In this document: one piece after another, positions 9,001-14,663 of the stretch
Position numbering within the stretch: the stretch's first letter is position 1
How the letters are laid out: each line of letters begins with the position of its first letter
DNA from: Pyrobaculum sp. 3827-6
GTDB taxonomy: Archaea; Thermoproteota; Thermoprotei; Thermoproteales; Thermoproteaceae
Assembly: GCF_025641885.1 (NCBI RefSeq)
Contig: NZ_JAOTQN010000006.1
Location: 1-34,690 of the forward strand
DNA length: 34,690 nucleotides
Reading direction: 5' to 3'
Notes under the pieces: generated by a model
What the model saw: only the letters and a program-made list of their open reading frames with translations
Database searches by the model: none
What the model was told of the DNA's origin: nothing
Made by a program: the position numbers and the translations under genes

Positions 9001-11872
9001 GCTTCTGGCGGATAGGCTGGCGCCGCCGGGCGGCGTCGATATTGCCTTCTACGCCGCGGCCAAGCTGTACTCGGAGGTTAGGGGAGTCGACGTAAGGGAG
9101 GTGGAGAGGTATGCGCTGGAGAGGCTACGCTCAATACTGAGGGAGGAGGCCAAGACAGCCGCCGAGGAGCTTGAGAAAGCCATGAAACAGTGGGAGAAGC
9201 CGTCTGAAAAACCCGCTCTGAAGACGGCAGGGGAGGCCAAAGAGAGGGCGGCTGAGGGCGAGAAGCCGTCTGAAGAGGTTAAGGAGAAGCCGCCTCTCGG
9301 CTTTATCCCCGAGAGGTACAGAGGCGCTTCCGCCGTGTCTTGGCTTGCCTCGGTGAAGGGCCGTGTCGAGTTGGATGGGGAGGCTGCTGAGGCTGTTAAT
9401 AAAGCCGTGAAGAAGGCGCTGTCCAAGGTGAGGGCTAGGTATGTGGAGAGGTTGATGAAAAGGGGCGGCATGGCCCTCGTAGAGGCGGCTGAGTCTCTGG
9501 CGAGAGACGTCTACAGCTTGATATGGCACGCCGCCGACTCCCCGGAGGCTCTTCGCCACCTAGAGCTGTTACTCGACAGAGCCGAGGACGTGGTCCACGG
9601 CATGGAGCCTAGGAGCCCAGTGGAGGCAGACGCCGCTAGGGTGTTTGCAGACATACGCGAGAGGCTGGGGAGGATAAAGGCGGAGCTCGGCGAGGAGCTG
9701 GCTGAGGAGGCTTGGCGCTACGCGTATGCAGTCGGCAGAGAGGTGCTGAGAGCGTTGATTTCTGTGCATGAAGGCGCCCTCAGAGCCGTCGCCACGGTGG
9801 AGCAGGCTCTTAGGCTGGCCGCCTTCGCCGGGGCGGCGGCTGAGGCGGTATTCGCACTGCATCAGGGGCTGTACAGCGAGGCCGTGGTGTCTGCGGTTGC
9901 GGGGGCCATTGCGCTTGTTGAGGAGGGTAGGTTTGAGAAGGCGGTTGAGTACGTCAGAAAGGCCGCCGAGGCGGCTTACGAAGCTCTGCGGGAGTGGCTG
10001 GAGAGGGCTAAAATCGCGCTGGAGAGGCTTTACGAGCTGTTTGTAGAGGCTGTCGCTAGGGTAGTCGGCTGGATAGATGAGCACAGGGCTTGGCTGTTTC
10101 TGGCGGCGGCCGCAGCGGCCGGCATCATCACATGGGCCTTTGCGCATGATGTCTTAGGCTCTATTCAGCTGGGGAGGATGGCGGAGGCGGCTAGCATGGC
10201 GCCAATTTTTGGCATTATTAGGGGTGAACCACTTAAGCCGCTGAGAGTCTCAAGGGATGTCGTTGAGAGGTGGCTAAAGGAAGGAGAAGACGAATTAAAT
10301 AAAACTAGGAAGCTTTATGAAGATATAAATAAAGGTTCTGTTAACTATCAATTATTTAAGGAGCTGATAAATATAGAATCAAGAAAAGTTGCCGCTCTAT
10401 TGGTCACCCACATATTCCGTGATGTAGCTGAGGATCTAATACGTGGCACAAATGACTTAGAAACAAGTATTAATATATTAAAAGAAAAAATAAAACTATT
10501 GCAAAAACAACTTATTGAAATTAAAATAGAAGATAAACAACTGATGAATCTAATAAATGAAGTAATTAGCCAACTCGACATAAATGAAGTCAGAGCATTG
10601 GGATTGGCGACAGCCAATAAGAACGAGTTATTTTTATACGGAGACACTACAGTTGCTGAAAAGGCAGTGGCAATGTTGTATTCCCTTCAAAAAGCTGGCG
10701 CTTATGCAAAAGCTGTAGCAGGTGCCATGAGTCAGGGTAAAATAACTGACATGATTAGTGTAACGCCTAATTGGGCATATAACAAATATGCAAAGAATGC
10801 TCCAGTTGAAGAATTAAGGATAACAGGGAAATTAATAGCAAATTTTGCCACAAAGCAAATACAGTCAAAACTAGAAAGCATCCTCATGAATATAAATGTA
10901 AAAGATAAAAAATCCATAGAAAAAATCGAAAAAATCCTAGAGGAAGAACTTAGAAAAGTAGAAAAAATACCACAAGAATATGTCTTACCAACGCTTCTTG
11001 GGCTGTTGGCAACTGACTTAACTTTTGAAAAAAGAGGTAAAAAGATTAAAGTAACGACTACTCAATTAGGCCTAGCTGAATTTTTCGCTAAGCTTACAGA
11101 TTTTGCATATGTTAATGTACATACCAAACGCGGAACTAGAGTTATGTTACAAATAGCCGTAAGAGCAGATCCTCCCGATGAACTATTCGACGAATATGGC
11201 CGCACCTTGGAGTGGTTGAGTAAGGGTGGTTTTAATGAAATCAGGAACTTAGTGATACAGGGAGCTGGCATCAGCAAAGAAGCAAGTGGGAGGGGGGCGA
11301 GCGAGCTTCAGATAGATCCGCAAAAAATTGCTGACGAATTGATAAATGCATTGAAGTATCTTCTAAATAATGTAGAGACTTCTTCAAAGAATTTCGCTCA
11401 TATAGCGAAAGAAATCTCATTTGAATACACCTCTGTGGTGCGGTTTTTACTTTCGTGGCTTACGGCATATAGGTGGATAAATGAAGGAAAGTCAAGAGAA
11501 TTTACAGTCTTCTTAACGTCGGCTATATTAGGCGATGGAAGCATTAGTGGAAACGATGTAACATTAATAATAGGCGAATTCTCTTCTACTAAGACTCTAG
11601 GGTTAAGTCATATACATAAGGTAGCACTAGCCTTAGGAGTGCTTCAGAAAGCCGGTTACGCGCCTGAAAAGATTTTTGCAAAAGTTGAAGGAAAGAGAAT
11701 GTGGTTTGAACTTAAGTGGTCTGCGAAAAACGCTACACAGTTTATTTCAAAGTCTTTAATTGAGAACTACGCGCCAACGCTTGCTGGTGGAGGAGATGCG
11801 TTTAGGCTTAAGTTTATGAAGATGGCAGACATTATAAAGCGTAGTAGAGAAAAATATCCCTCCGACAACTAA
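2..11872 (+). CDS. Giant membrane-anchored protein, N-terminus off the window
   Basis: The frame is open from base 2, so the true start lies to the left; the first Met inside is at 35 (residue 1 here). Residues 19-33 and 38-58 are hydrophobic membrane segments. Residues about 59-720 form a predicted external domain with about twenty N-X-S/T sequons and a cysteine cluster near 350-376. A further membrane segment lies near 733-758. About 2,550 residues of Lys/Arg/Glu/Ala-rich helical sequence follow, probably cytoplasmic, with a Lys/Glu/Pro linker near 3050-3090. Another hydrophobic stretch lies at about 3352-3375. From about residue 3400 the DNA becomes AT-rich. The last 120 residues contain a segment (ILGDGSI near 3832) reminiscent of LAGLIDADG-type domains and PaREP2-like proteins. 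Function is unknown. The RVRGLGALL motif after the first hydrophobic stretch weakly recalls VirB6/CedA-like DNA-transfer membrane proteins, which is inference only. The single uninterrupted frame argues that the gene is functional. Confidence 0.85.
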   Translation, partial: VAATGYNVATGMMMTYHILHWLGEIAERWVPTLFFLGMLLMLLPRVRGLGALLFGAGLFLYVATIAGAYTTAQGIPLLQWMGATSQWANKAPKPEPQIYTALAVEGDGIALLRYNATVRLSQVREALIELNKSAYPVVLFNKTTLKQALDFFSSLAKNGSDWVAAGWWTPTLVGVKNWTGLGQNRTYIVHTWLDVPRKVETLYWCPDYSMIEPYYRAAVGNAVLGNVSAQEWMDRIKEAECKYYKKLLPWAKIYAGPQPFWKMLTADVNITVTYNNKTLLNETRAGYVGVWGWLVPPASEVYKGGNVTVKKGVLKYDVGLNSTNYTKPVARPAESNFTILVPNAGKPQRGGSQDFYKWTRVCEWCCGWTCDANGNCWCTQWCSTSREEWEEPRYEKVLKPSAASLTALSYRRPWVPENRSDAVLSIPFTYRDWRVWAEEKYGNWSNGEPPSGATCRIENKHVYKRVVFWDVQRNFAYVYGFAWLGGVELYVNPQSVQLPDTYDEAPTSEDSVELINLLRGAEYDQECSTFIEAADEPRWRLVPKAAENMTRVNRDLFFALLAAGNYSRAYLDFLKWLAPNVSDIEPTASVWRYYYGAIKPRPLHPMPETEPNGYAPYNFYAACVRFDWRPVGVDNVKKAYGRVVLYPGNATWLLHYPMGDSNTTRKLIGVWIQRWRWIMNNPPPPPPRELAAQWPIPWNNTVALPYVPAQTPPMPKPDKRWGVSIWDVGFTLNIPWAFSEIWGRLFVALFVVVFAPVVVLEVLSAVFGFPSFGQYLMRLAIHVVQELAFWFQIRLMLKSKWFTRLARFMGSPIKRASIRLVRRLALKGAVIARRYRDRAREYVERRFGVHPDAVNEQVRRRIEEAVWRRLRQAEEALVKGGRKAAEVAKEAAKATYEAAKVGYRVAKTVHEYTKGDLIHLLRRVFPKLDYALDVALDEIARRYPLLYFTLLWHIDDKPRWVALINPAYLRRLYLEGRITREKYEELMALREYILARRAAAKARAVAERVEEFAVAQKMREVEKEAVQRARQAYMELIRKLAIKDWEREIAKRVEELLKAGVSREEAVRGAVSEVVGDVERLVRGVYEPLLEMHMGAFSKFAAFFRQITGVEPKTAREAAELLVGARVEGERVVVDPSLRARFLRHAEQFWALWEEYWLSRPVPYDARKFARAVAVDEIRASLPTLRAVAVARAVAIGAVKPEEAEKMLKPPVKELTLGAEEYVGRATPLERGVSVKPYVSREGLAERLALLRAERMAESAYREVYVVSALTPMAAEPWALKLLEKAVKAVKEGDERARREVLRESFEYFRRFGMEHSWLAYMRRVYAVEKPEAVKVLKAFERAVRTALSGDREEAVRQFKAEVERLKEFYTARGGESAVRTIEKLEREYVRLLEKVKPEVLRDLAPVEHSAREAERLRAVLERLSDVRSAREGWELFREGDVGAAGLSLLYRELVRRVEEAAARHRAVVEAASEAREVVRQYESLRSLLRRYVEASPAERVRLEPALVQTAEALRKRAEAVSGRLGVVEPPPEFYVKLAEAYVRLYRMRVVDREERLRAAAQIGEELRKTYSTRPLAEFWMPDPLLYAIAAEHRRLVEELRAAKAAGGGDAVKRIAAELSALVELAHRHASAREIAEVFKAVYAGKEPYVVVREAQYDVALRLWQTAEKAAALEKVKRDVSRELEPLRRVEVRLPGYREALERVQRLVGEVEALARAGRYVEAEGLLKQARSVAEALNRVERAVGARLTKIEAPSDVSLYLDAWTAVRLSTAASLLYTEEERRALTNALRELYRGRGRELAEAVAAVRKEYEPYFTTVKLLGREVEVPVFRQPTVPAEVFERALAVVLLAELARREKSVAEHVGKRIEAIAINALTDLGQRVGVEEARRIWGRAIKEAREALQPPFAKLTTGDADVLALRKAAEAVLEVAGRLGVRTRAVEVAVELTKPGAAEAVIRYFKTLEEFRKTQDRTREEELKRLYQEAPNAISLLLKDGAKPGEEAVRLVETFRREAVEAAAAELSRLRAELEKYLDPDSARLLIKIASISPSAAEAALALQSVRDAVSGEKDLEKAKAKLKEYVKALEAYPRLVEYLKAPSIGERELAYMIWASEKLNLKNASEMLKALGRAYELFDAYGRERLFNTLYDQLLPYLGWEPERALLRAPPAVYVVNRLGELAGRVFARYPVFTELKDVVGDVAVLADVPLRVGMPTYVFRRPRVRLVEEEVSGRHYPDRVARFIARWDWGGVREGIQRYMRTTEGRRHRALAELLARGGVALALEESAHALRGKAPDVVVTALLARAAREEAALAKAAEKVDRERARVVAEGAAKKYSRYVKQLREALAQIDREKAEELRRWFGPGALSLTRLDPEEAVSRLVKWAAPERVLAWLIDLKLEGVADTVAKSIEAYRLYRRFERWMEPRRTFVREGGVVSVARALDVEARYQPSRLEDAVVRSIGKWASQRVKRLEEEVGRIASQLARHHSEGRVELPSAVAQWLAERGYYDLGRLLREVQPAEEVYRQYREAVRGVVEELKAVARFSPGAKHEVERVAREWYGEGGLRRYVAVVALQELARIEPARAREAALYRQLPEELRRMAEAEFADVERALVREGFYDSALRPVWRALWLRAKEGRDPRAYAERLVARIEALAGRGDLPDEVAERAVSALREFAETSLDDPALYERAVRAGDAVADVAAHLVRTGALGLGYGAAELLKAAAEAVKRIAPSKELLLEALYRAMDRDVEEALKSYRQYLAEGRMPVPRGLVQVYVTRSKKIADFLARRLAVEVGEYKPDVLRRGHVYYFLYHPALREVLGEALDLLVAKVARSRDPVEVRLGIAPPEYVFVNKALVAHVGEGGVFAYPNRWVDAVFGVLKSVADKGVSVWGQHVDRAVKDHGPALHAYLKALDRDYRRLWAMYGDYQRALRTYLASRVAAVMFSRLVEEAKKGRYEALWSWMPGSWGEGILLHLAERAGLSVTLRELEDAPIVVDRVKKWLEWLLADRLAPPGGVDIAFYAAAKLYSEVRGVDVREVERYALERLRSILREEAKTAAEELEKAMKQWEKPSEKPALKTAGEAKERAAEGEKPSEEVKEKPPLGFIPERYRGASAVSWLASVKGRVELDGEAAEAVNKAVKKALSKVRARYVERLMKRGGMALVEAAESLARDVYSLIWHAADSPEALRHLELLLDRAEDVVHGMEPRSPVEADAARVFADIRERLGRIKAELGEELAEEAWRYAYAVGREVLRALISVHEGALRAVATVEQALRLAAFAGAAAEAVFALHQGLYSEAVVSAVAGAIALVEEGRFEKAVEYVRKAAEAAYEALREWLERAKIALERLYELFVEAVARVVGWIDEHRAWLFLAAAAAAGIITWAFAHDVLGSIQLGRMAEAASMAPIFGIIRGEPLKPLRVSRDVVERWLKEGEDELNKTRKLYEDINKGSVNYQLFKELINIESRKVAALLVTHIFRDVAEDLIRGTNDLETSINILKEKIKLLQKQLIEIKIEDKQLMNLINEVISQLDINEVRALGLATANKNELFLYGDTTVAEKAVAMLYSLQKAGAYAKAVAGAMSQGKITDMISVTPNWAYNKYAKNAPVEELRITGKLIANFATKQIQSKLESILMNINVKDKKSIEKIEKILEEELRKVEKIPQEYVLPTLLGLLATDLTFEKRGKKIKVTTTQLGLAEFFAKLTDFAYVNVHTKRGTRVMLQIAVRADPPDELFDEYGRTLEWLSKGGFNEIRNLVIQGAGISKEASGRGASELQIDPQKIADELINALKYLLNNVETSSKNFAHIAKEISFEYTSVVRFLLSWLTAYRWINEGKSREFTVFLTSAILGDGSISGNDVTLIIGEFSSTKTLGLSHIHKVALALGVLQKAGYAPEKIFAKVEGKRMWFELKWSAKNATQFISKSLIENYAPTLAGGGDAFRLKFMKMADIIKRSREKYPSDN
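10230..11872 (+). other. AT-rich 3' segment of the giant gene
   Basis: The upstream 10 kb of the gene is strongly GC-rich. From about 10,230-10,290 the codons switch to A/T-ending ones (AAA, ATA, TTA, AAT) and stay so until the stop, apart from a short GC-rich patch near 11,287-11,320. The reading frame is not broken. This looks like an in-frame join to DNA of different origin that ends just before tRNA-Tyr. The breakpoint was placed by eye. Confidence 0.7.
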
Positions 11873-11888
11873 ACTTCTCGCACGAAAA

Positions 11889-11899
11889 GTTTTTAAAGA
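11889..11899 (+). promoter_or_regulatory. TATA box of tRNA-Tyr
   Basis: The sequence GTTTTTAAAGA is centred about 25 bases before the first base of the tRNA, the usual archaeal TATA spacing. It lies in the 47-base gap after the giant gene. Confidence 0.7.
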
Positions 11900-11919
11900 T
11901 AGGAAATTTATAGAACGAG

Positions 11920-12035
11920 CGGCCCGTGGCGTAGCGGTTAGCGCGCCCGGCTGTAGACAGCCCCTGGGGGCACAGATATAAAAGGCCCCCAGGACCTGTA
12001 ACGGGCGGTCCCGGGTTCGAATCCCGGCGGGCCGA
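11920..12035 (+). tRNA. tRNA-Tyr (GTA) with intron
   Basis: The acceptor strand CGGCCCG (11920-11926) pairs with CGGGCCG (12028-12034), followed by discriminator A at 12035. The D arm, T arm (CCGGG-TTCGAAT-CCCGG) and a 5-base variable loop all fit. T33 is followed by GTA at 11953-11955. C1-G72 and A73 are the archaeal tyrosine identity elements. The whole gene is 116 bases against a mature length of 73, so about 43 bases are intron. No CCA is encoded. Confidence 0.93.
11957..11999 (+). other. tRNA-Tyr intron, about 43 bases
   Basis: With canonical splicing after position 37, the intron is 11957-11999. A 9-bp internal hairpin is visible (11963-11971 with 11985-11993), and ACAG at 11957-11960 can pair with CTGT at 11996-11999. 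Canonical splicing leaves a G31-A39 mismatch. Moving the cut two bases (intron 11959-12001) restores a G31-C39 pair, so the exact ends are uncertain. I could not draw a perfect bulge-helix-bulge. Confidence 0.6.
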
Positions 12036-12257
12036 CTGACCGCGCCGGTTTTGGATCTTTAAATCCGACAGCGCTCTATCAGCGCGTAGCGCCGGCGCCC
12101 CGCCTACTGTCCCCAGACAGTCGGGCCTATTCGCGGGCGCGGCGTCCGCCATCACGTCGCGGGGTGGGGCCTCACAACCTCAGCGGACTCCCGCACGGCG
12201 AGAGGGGCGGCGCCCGCCCCCGCTTCATAAACCTCCGGCAGGTGTCTGAAAAAGTAT
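12036..12257. other. Gap after tRNA-Tyr, no intact gene
   Basis: GC-rich with no convincing ORF. On the minus strand a short reading frame from about 12,270 down to 12,150 (around ADEYFFRHLPEVYE) could be the frameshifted tail of the PaREP2b-like relic next door. A T-rich stretch just after the tRNA (12048-12060) may end its transcript. Confidence 0.4.
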
Positions 12258-13085
12258 TCATCGGCATGTGCCCAGCGCCCCGCACACCGGCTCGAGCCTC
12301 ATCAGCGCCTCCAATGTGCTTCCGGTGAGTTGTATCTGCCTCTCACCTCTCGTCCAAGACTCCACGCCGAGGGTCTTCAGCAAGGCGGTGGACCTCACGT
12401 AGTCCGCCTCGCGCCCTCCCTCGGCGCCGGCGTGTATGTTTACGTAGCCTTGAATCTCGCCGTCGCTCTTTTTGTAGAACCTCATCTCCTTCTCCACAGC
12501 AACTCCGCGGCCTTCCTCCACGACGGCCCTCATCCTCACGACCAGATGCTCCTTCCTCTCTCTGCGTTCTCTCCAGGCCTCCACCCCCTCTATACGTACC
12601 TTCAGCCTTCTGCCCTCTACCTCGACCTCCTTCTCTATTGGCGGCTTCGCAGAGCCCCACATCTCCCCCTCGCGGAAGTACTGCTCCAGCCGCCGGCGCG
12701 CCTCGACGCCCTTCCTTCCGGCCTCCTTGAGGAGCATTTCCTTTAGTCGCCGTTATCCGGACGAAGCCCCTCCCTCCGGCTCTCTAGCCGTGAAGTGTAT
12801 GAAGCACCACTCCCCCTCACAGATGTCCCTAAGGCCGAGCCCTCTCAGAAGCTCCACGGTATTCCTAAAGGACTGCGGATCGCTGGGCTGGTACTCCACC
12901 ACCACGGAGCCGTCTTTTATCAGCTTCACGGAGAACCTGACATCGCTCCACTCCGGTACTCCCCTTCCGAGCTTCGCGGCGAGGTGTCTGTACGTCTCCT
13001 CCCCGATGGCGCCGGCCTCTCTGCACTGCCTTAAGAACTCCGCCACCGCCCCTCCCTCACGAAGGGTATCCACCCCCTGGCCCAA
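12258..13085 (-). pseudogene. PaREP2b-like relic with in-frame stop
   Basis: Two minus-strand segments lie in the same frame: 13085-12753 (110 aa, with FSVKLIKDGSVVVEYQP and FIHFTAREPEGG) and 12737-12258 (159 aa). Only a TAA at 12753-12755 and five further codons (RRLKE) separate them. The motifs are those I associate with PaREP2-type repeat proteins, a family known for broken members. The first segment begins inside the end of the nucleotidyltransferase frame. The C-terminal end also looks truncated or frameshifted near 12,270. Function is unknown, and the copy is probably dead unless the stop is read through or the two halves act separately. The family name is from memory of motifs. Confidence 0.6.
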
Positions 13086-13384
13086 GCCGACAGCGCGCCG
13101 GCTTTGTTTATGACGATAAAGTACCCCCGCCTCTGCAACCTCTCTACGTCTATTCGCCTCAGATCAGTCGGCTCGAGGACTGCGACGTACTTGTCCGCTC
13201 TGGGTATGTTGTATATCGAGGTGTCGATGACGGCGTACCTGGCCTTCATCTTCCTCAACACGACCAGCACGTCGATGTCGCTGTCCTTCCTCTGCTCGCC
13301 CCTAGCATAAGAGCCGAAGAGCACCAGGGAGATCAGGTCGTCGCCGTAGACCTGCAGGAACGCGTCAACAAGCTCCCTCTCCAT
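13031..13384 (-). CDS. Minimal nucleotidyltransferase (MNT-type), C-terminus replaced
   Basis: A 117-residue protein with the polymerase-beta nucleotidyltransferase signature GSYARGEQRKDSDIDVLVV near residues 24-42 (the GS motif and the Asp pair that binds metal). Proteins of this type are often the nucleotidyltransferase half of MNT/HEPN toxin-antitoxin pairs, but no HEPN partner is next to it. The last 18 or so residues come from DNA that, in another frame, encodes the start of the PaREP2b-like relic, so the natural C-terminus is probably lost. Start ATG 13384 has a TATA box 27 bases upstream, consistent with a leaderless transcript. Activity is uncertain. Confidence 0.7.
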   Translation of the reverse strand: MERELVDAFLQVYGDDLISLVLFGSYARGEQRKDSDIDVLVVLRKMKARYAVIDTSIYNIPRADKYVAVLEPTDLRRIDVERLQRRGYFIVINKAGALSAWARGWIPFVREGRWRSS

Positions 13385-13405
13385 CGAGGTTAGTTCGCTC
13401 CCCTG

Positions 13406-13417
13406 CGTTATATCCTT
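13406..13417 (-). promoter_or_regulatory. TATA box of the nucleotidyltransferase gene
   Basis: On the minus strand the sequence AAGGATATAACG is centred about 27 bases before ATG 13384. Confidence 0.55.
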
Positions 13418-13634
13418 TGTGAGCGAGGGCGTTGCTTGCCGTATTTTCCTTTAAAGCCGTTCCTTCGCGACGGGCCTACTAACGGTTCCCTGTTAATTCG
13501 CCCTAGAGGGCTTTAACAACGGCTTTGTCTTCGGCGTGAAGAGCCTCCGTTGTCGCTTGTTCGACCTTTGGGGTTCAGACCTCTCGAGGCTACGGCACAG
13601 CTTGACTCGATTCGGGAAGCCCCCAACGCTGAGT
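13418..13634. other. Divergent intergenic region
   Basis: This gap separates the minus-strand nucleotidyltransferase from the plus-strand transporter. It holds only their promoters. No RNA gene, repeat or short gene was recognised. Confidence 0.4.
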
Positions 13635-13645
13635 AAAACTTAAAT
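13635..13645 (+). promoter_or_regulatory. TATA box deciding the transporter start
   Basis: AAAACTTAAAT overlaps the most upstream ATG (13644), so that ATG cannot be on the transcript. The box points to GTG 13668, about 28 bases downstream. Confidence 0.55.
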
Positions 13646-13667
13646 GCTATGCTCTTCGGCCTTGCCT

Positions 13668-14663
13668 GTGAACGTGAGAAGATTCGGCCCCGAATGGTTC
13701 GCCGTCGTTCTGGGCACGCTAGCGGTCTCCATGAACTCGCTGAGGCTCTCTGTCCTGTGCGACTGCCTAAGGTACGTTGGATGGCTTTTCTTCTACCTGG
13801 GTCTATTGGCCTTAGTCGTGTTGGGCTCGCTTTGGACCATCAGGCTATTCTCTAACCCCAGCGTGGTCAAGGAGGACTTCCTCAACGTCATAAGACTCTC
13901 CTTTGTTCCCGTGTTGCCGCTTTCGATTACCGTCTTGCTCACAATAAACTACCTCTACGACTTCGCGAGCTTTCCTGAGCCCTTGTATTACTGGCTGTAC
14001 TACGCTATCTACGTTTCCCAATTCGTCGCTTCCATCGCCTTAGGGGTCAGGTTGCTCCTTCTTGACGTAGACCCGAACTCGATCACTTACGCAATACTCA
14101 TCCCACCCGTCTCCGTATTGTCTATCTCCTTCCTAGGGATACCGCTTAGGGAATATTTCTTAACGGCTATAGCGACCGGCGTGGGCGTGTTGCTGTTCCT
14201 CTTCTTAGGATCCGTAGCCTTGACGCTCCACGTTAGGGAGGCCAAGACCTTGGCCAGGCTGTCCTCCTCTATAATGCCAGCCGGTGTTAGCAGTATAGTG
14301 GCTTTGTCCTTACTCGGTCTAGCCGGCGGGGGACTGTTAAGTGCCTCTAGCGCGAGGCTGATTGGGCTGACGCTCGTAGGCTTCGAGACGTGGAACTTCT
14401 TCGTTACCTTAGTCGTGGCGGGAGCCAGCTTCCATAGGCTCAGGAGGGAACCTCTGCTGTTGTGGGCGCTGACCTTCCCCGTCTCCGTATACTCTTCGGC
14501 GTCACTGGGACTGTATTACGCATACAGGCAACCCTTATTCCTGTGGCTGTCGTTCATGGCTTACGCTACTCTCCTGGTCTTCTGGGTCACCGCTACTACC
14601 CTCACCGTGGATCTCCTTGTAGCTCCCTCAGTACTCGCTCCGCCTTCTCGAGCCTCGGAATGA
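13668..14663 (+). CDS. TDT-family (TehA/Mae1/SLAC1-like) membrane transporter
   Basis: About 330 residues, almost wholly hydrophobic with around ten membrane segments. It opens with RRFGPEWFAVVLGTLAVS, the typical start of the tellurite-resistance/dicarboxylate transporter family, which moves C4-dicarboxylates, sulfite or other anions. The substrate cannot be told from sequence. The frame extends back to ATG 13644, but the TATA box there makes GTG 13668 (or 13674) the likely leaderless start. Its last 62 bases overlap the convergent PurM-PfkB chimera, and the final hydrophilic residues may be read from neighbouring DNA after a rearrangement. Confidence 0.78.
   Translation: MNVRRFGPEWFAVVLGTLAVSMNSLRLSVLCDCLRYVGWLFFYLGLLALVVLGSLWTIRLFSNPSVVKEDFLNVIRLSFVPVLPLSITVLLTINYLYDFASFPEPLYYWLYYAIYVSQFVASIALGVRLLLLDVDPNSITYAILIPPVSVLSISFLGIPLREYFLTAIATGVGVLLFLFLGSVALTLHVREAKTLARLSSSIMPAGVSSIVALSLLGLAGGGLLSASSARLIGLTLVGFETWNFFVTLVVAGASFHRLRREPLLLWALTFPVSVYSSASLGLYYAYRQPLFLWLSFMAYATLLVFWVTATTLTVDLLVAPSVLAPPSRASE

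Noticed and set aside
11500-11860. Intein or homing endonuclease gene in the giant ORF
   Set aside because: No intein splice blocks (Cys/Ser start, His-Asn end) surround the LAGLIDADG-like segment, and it is at the very C-terminus.
12005-12035. tRNA 3' end as a proven attachment site
   Set aside because: I looked for a second copy of the T-arm/acceptor sequence near 15.5 kb and 20 kb and did not see one, so no att pair can be claimed.
12330-12746. 138-codon plus-strand ORF over the PaREP2b-like relic
   Set aside because: The translation is compositionally biased and the minus strand carries recognisable PaREP2-type motifs.
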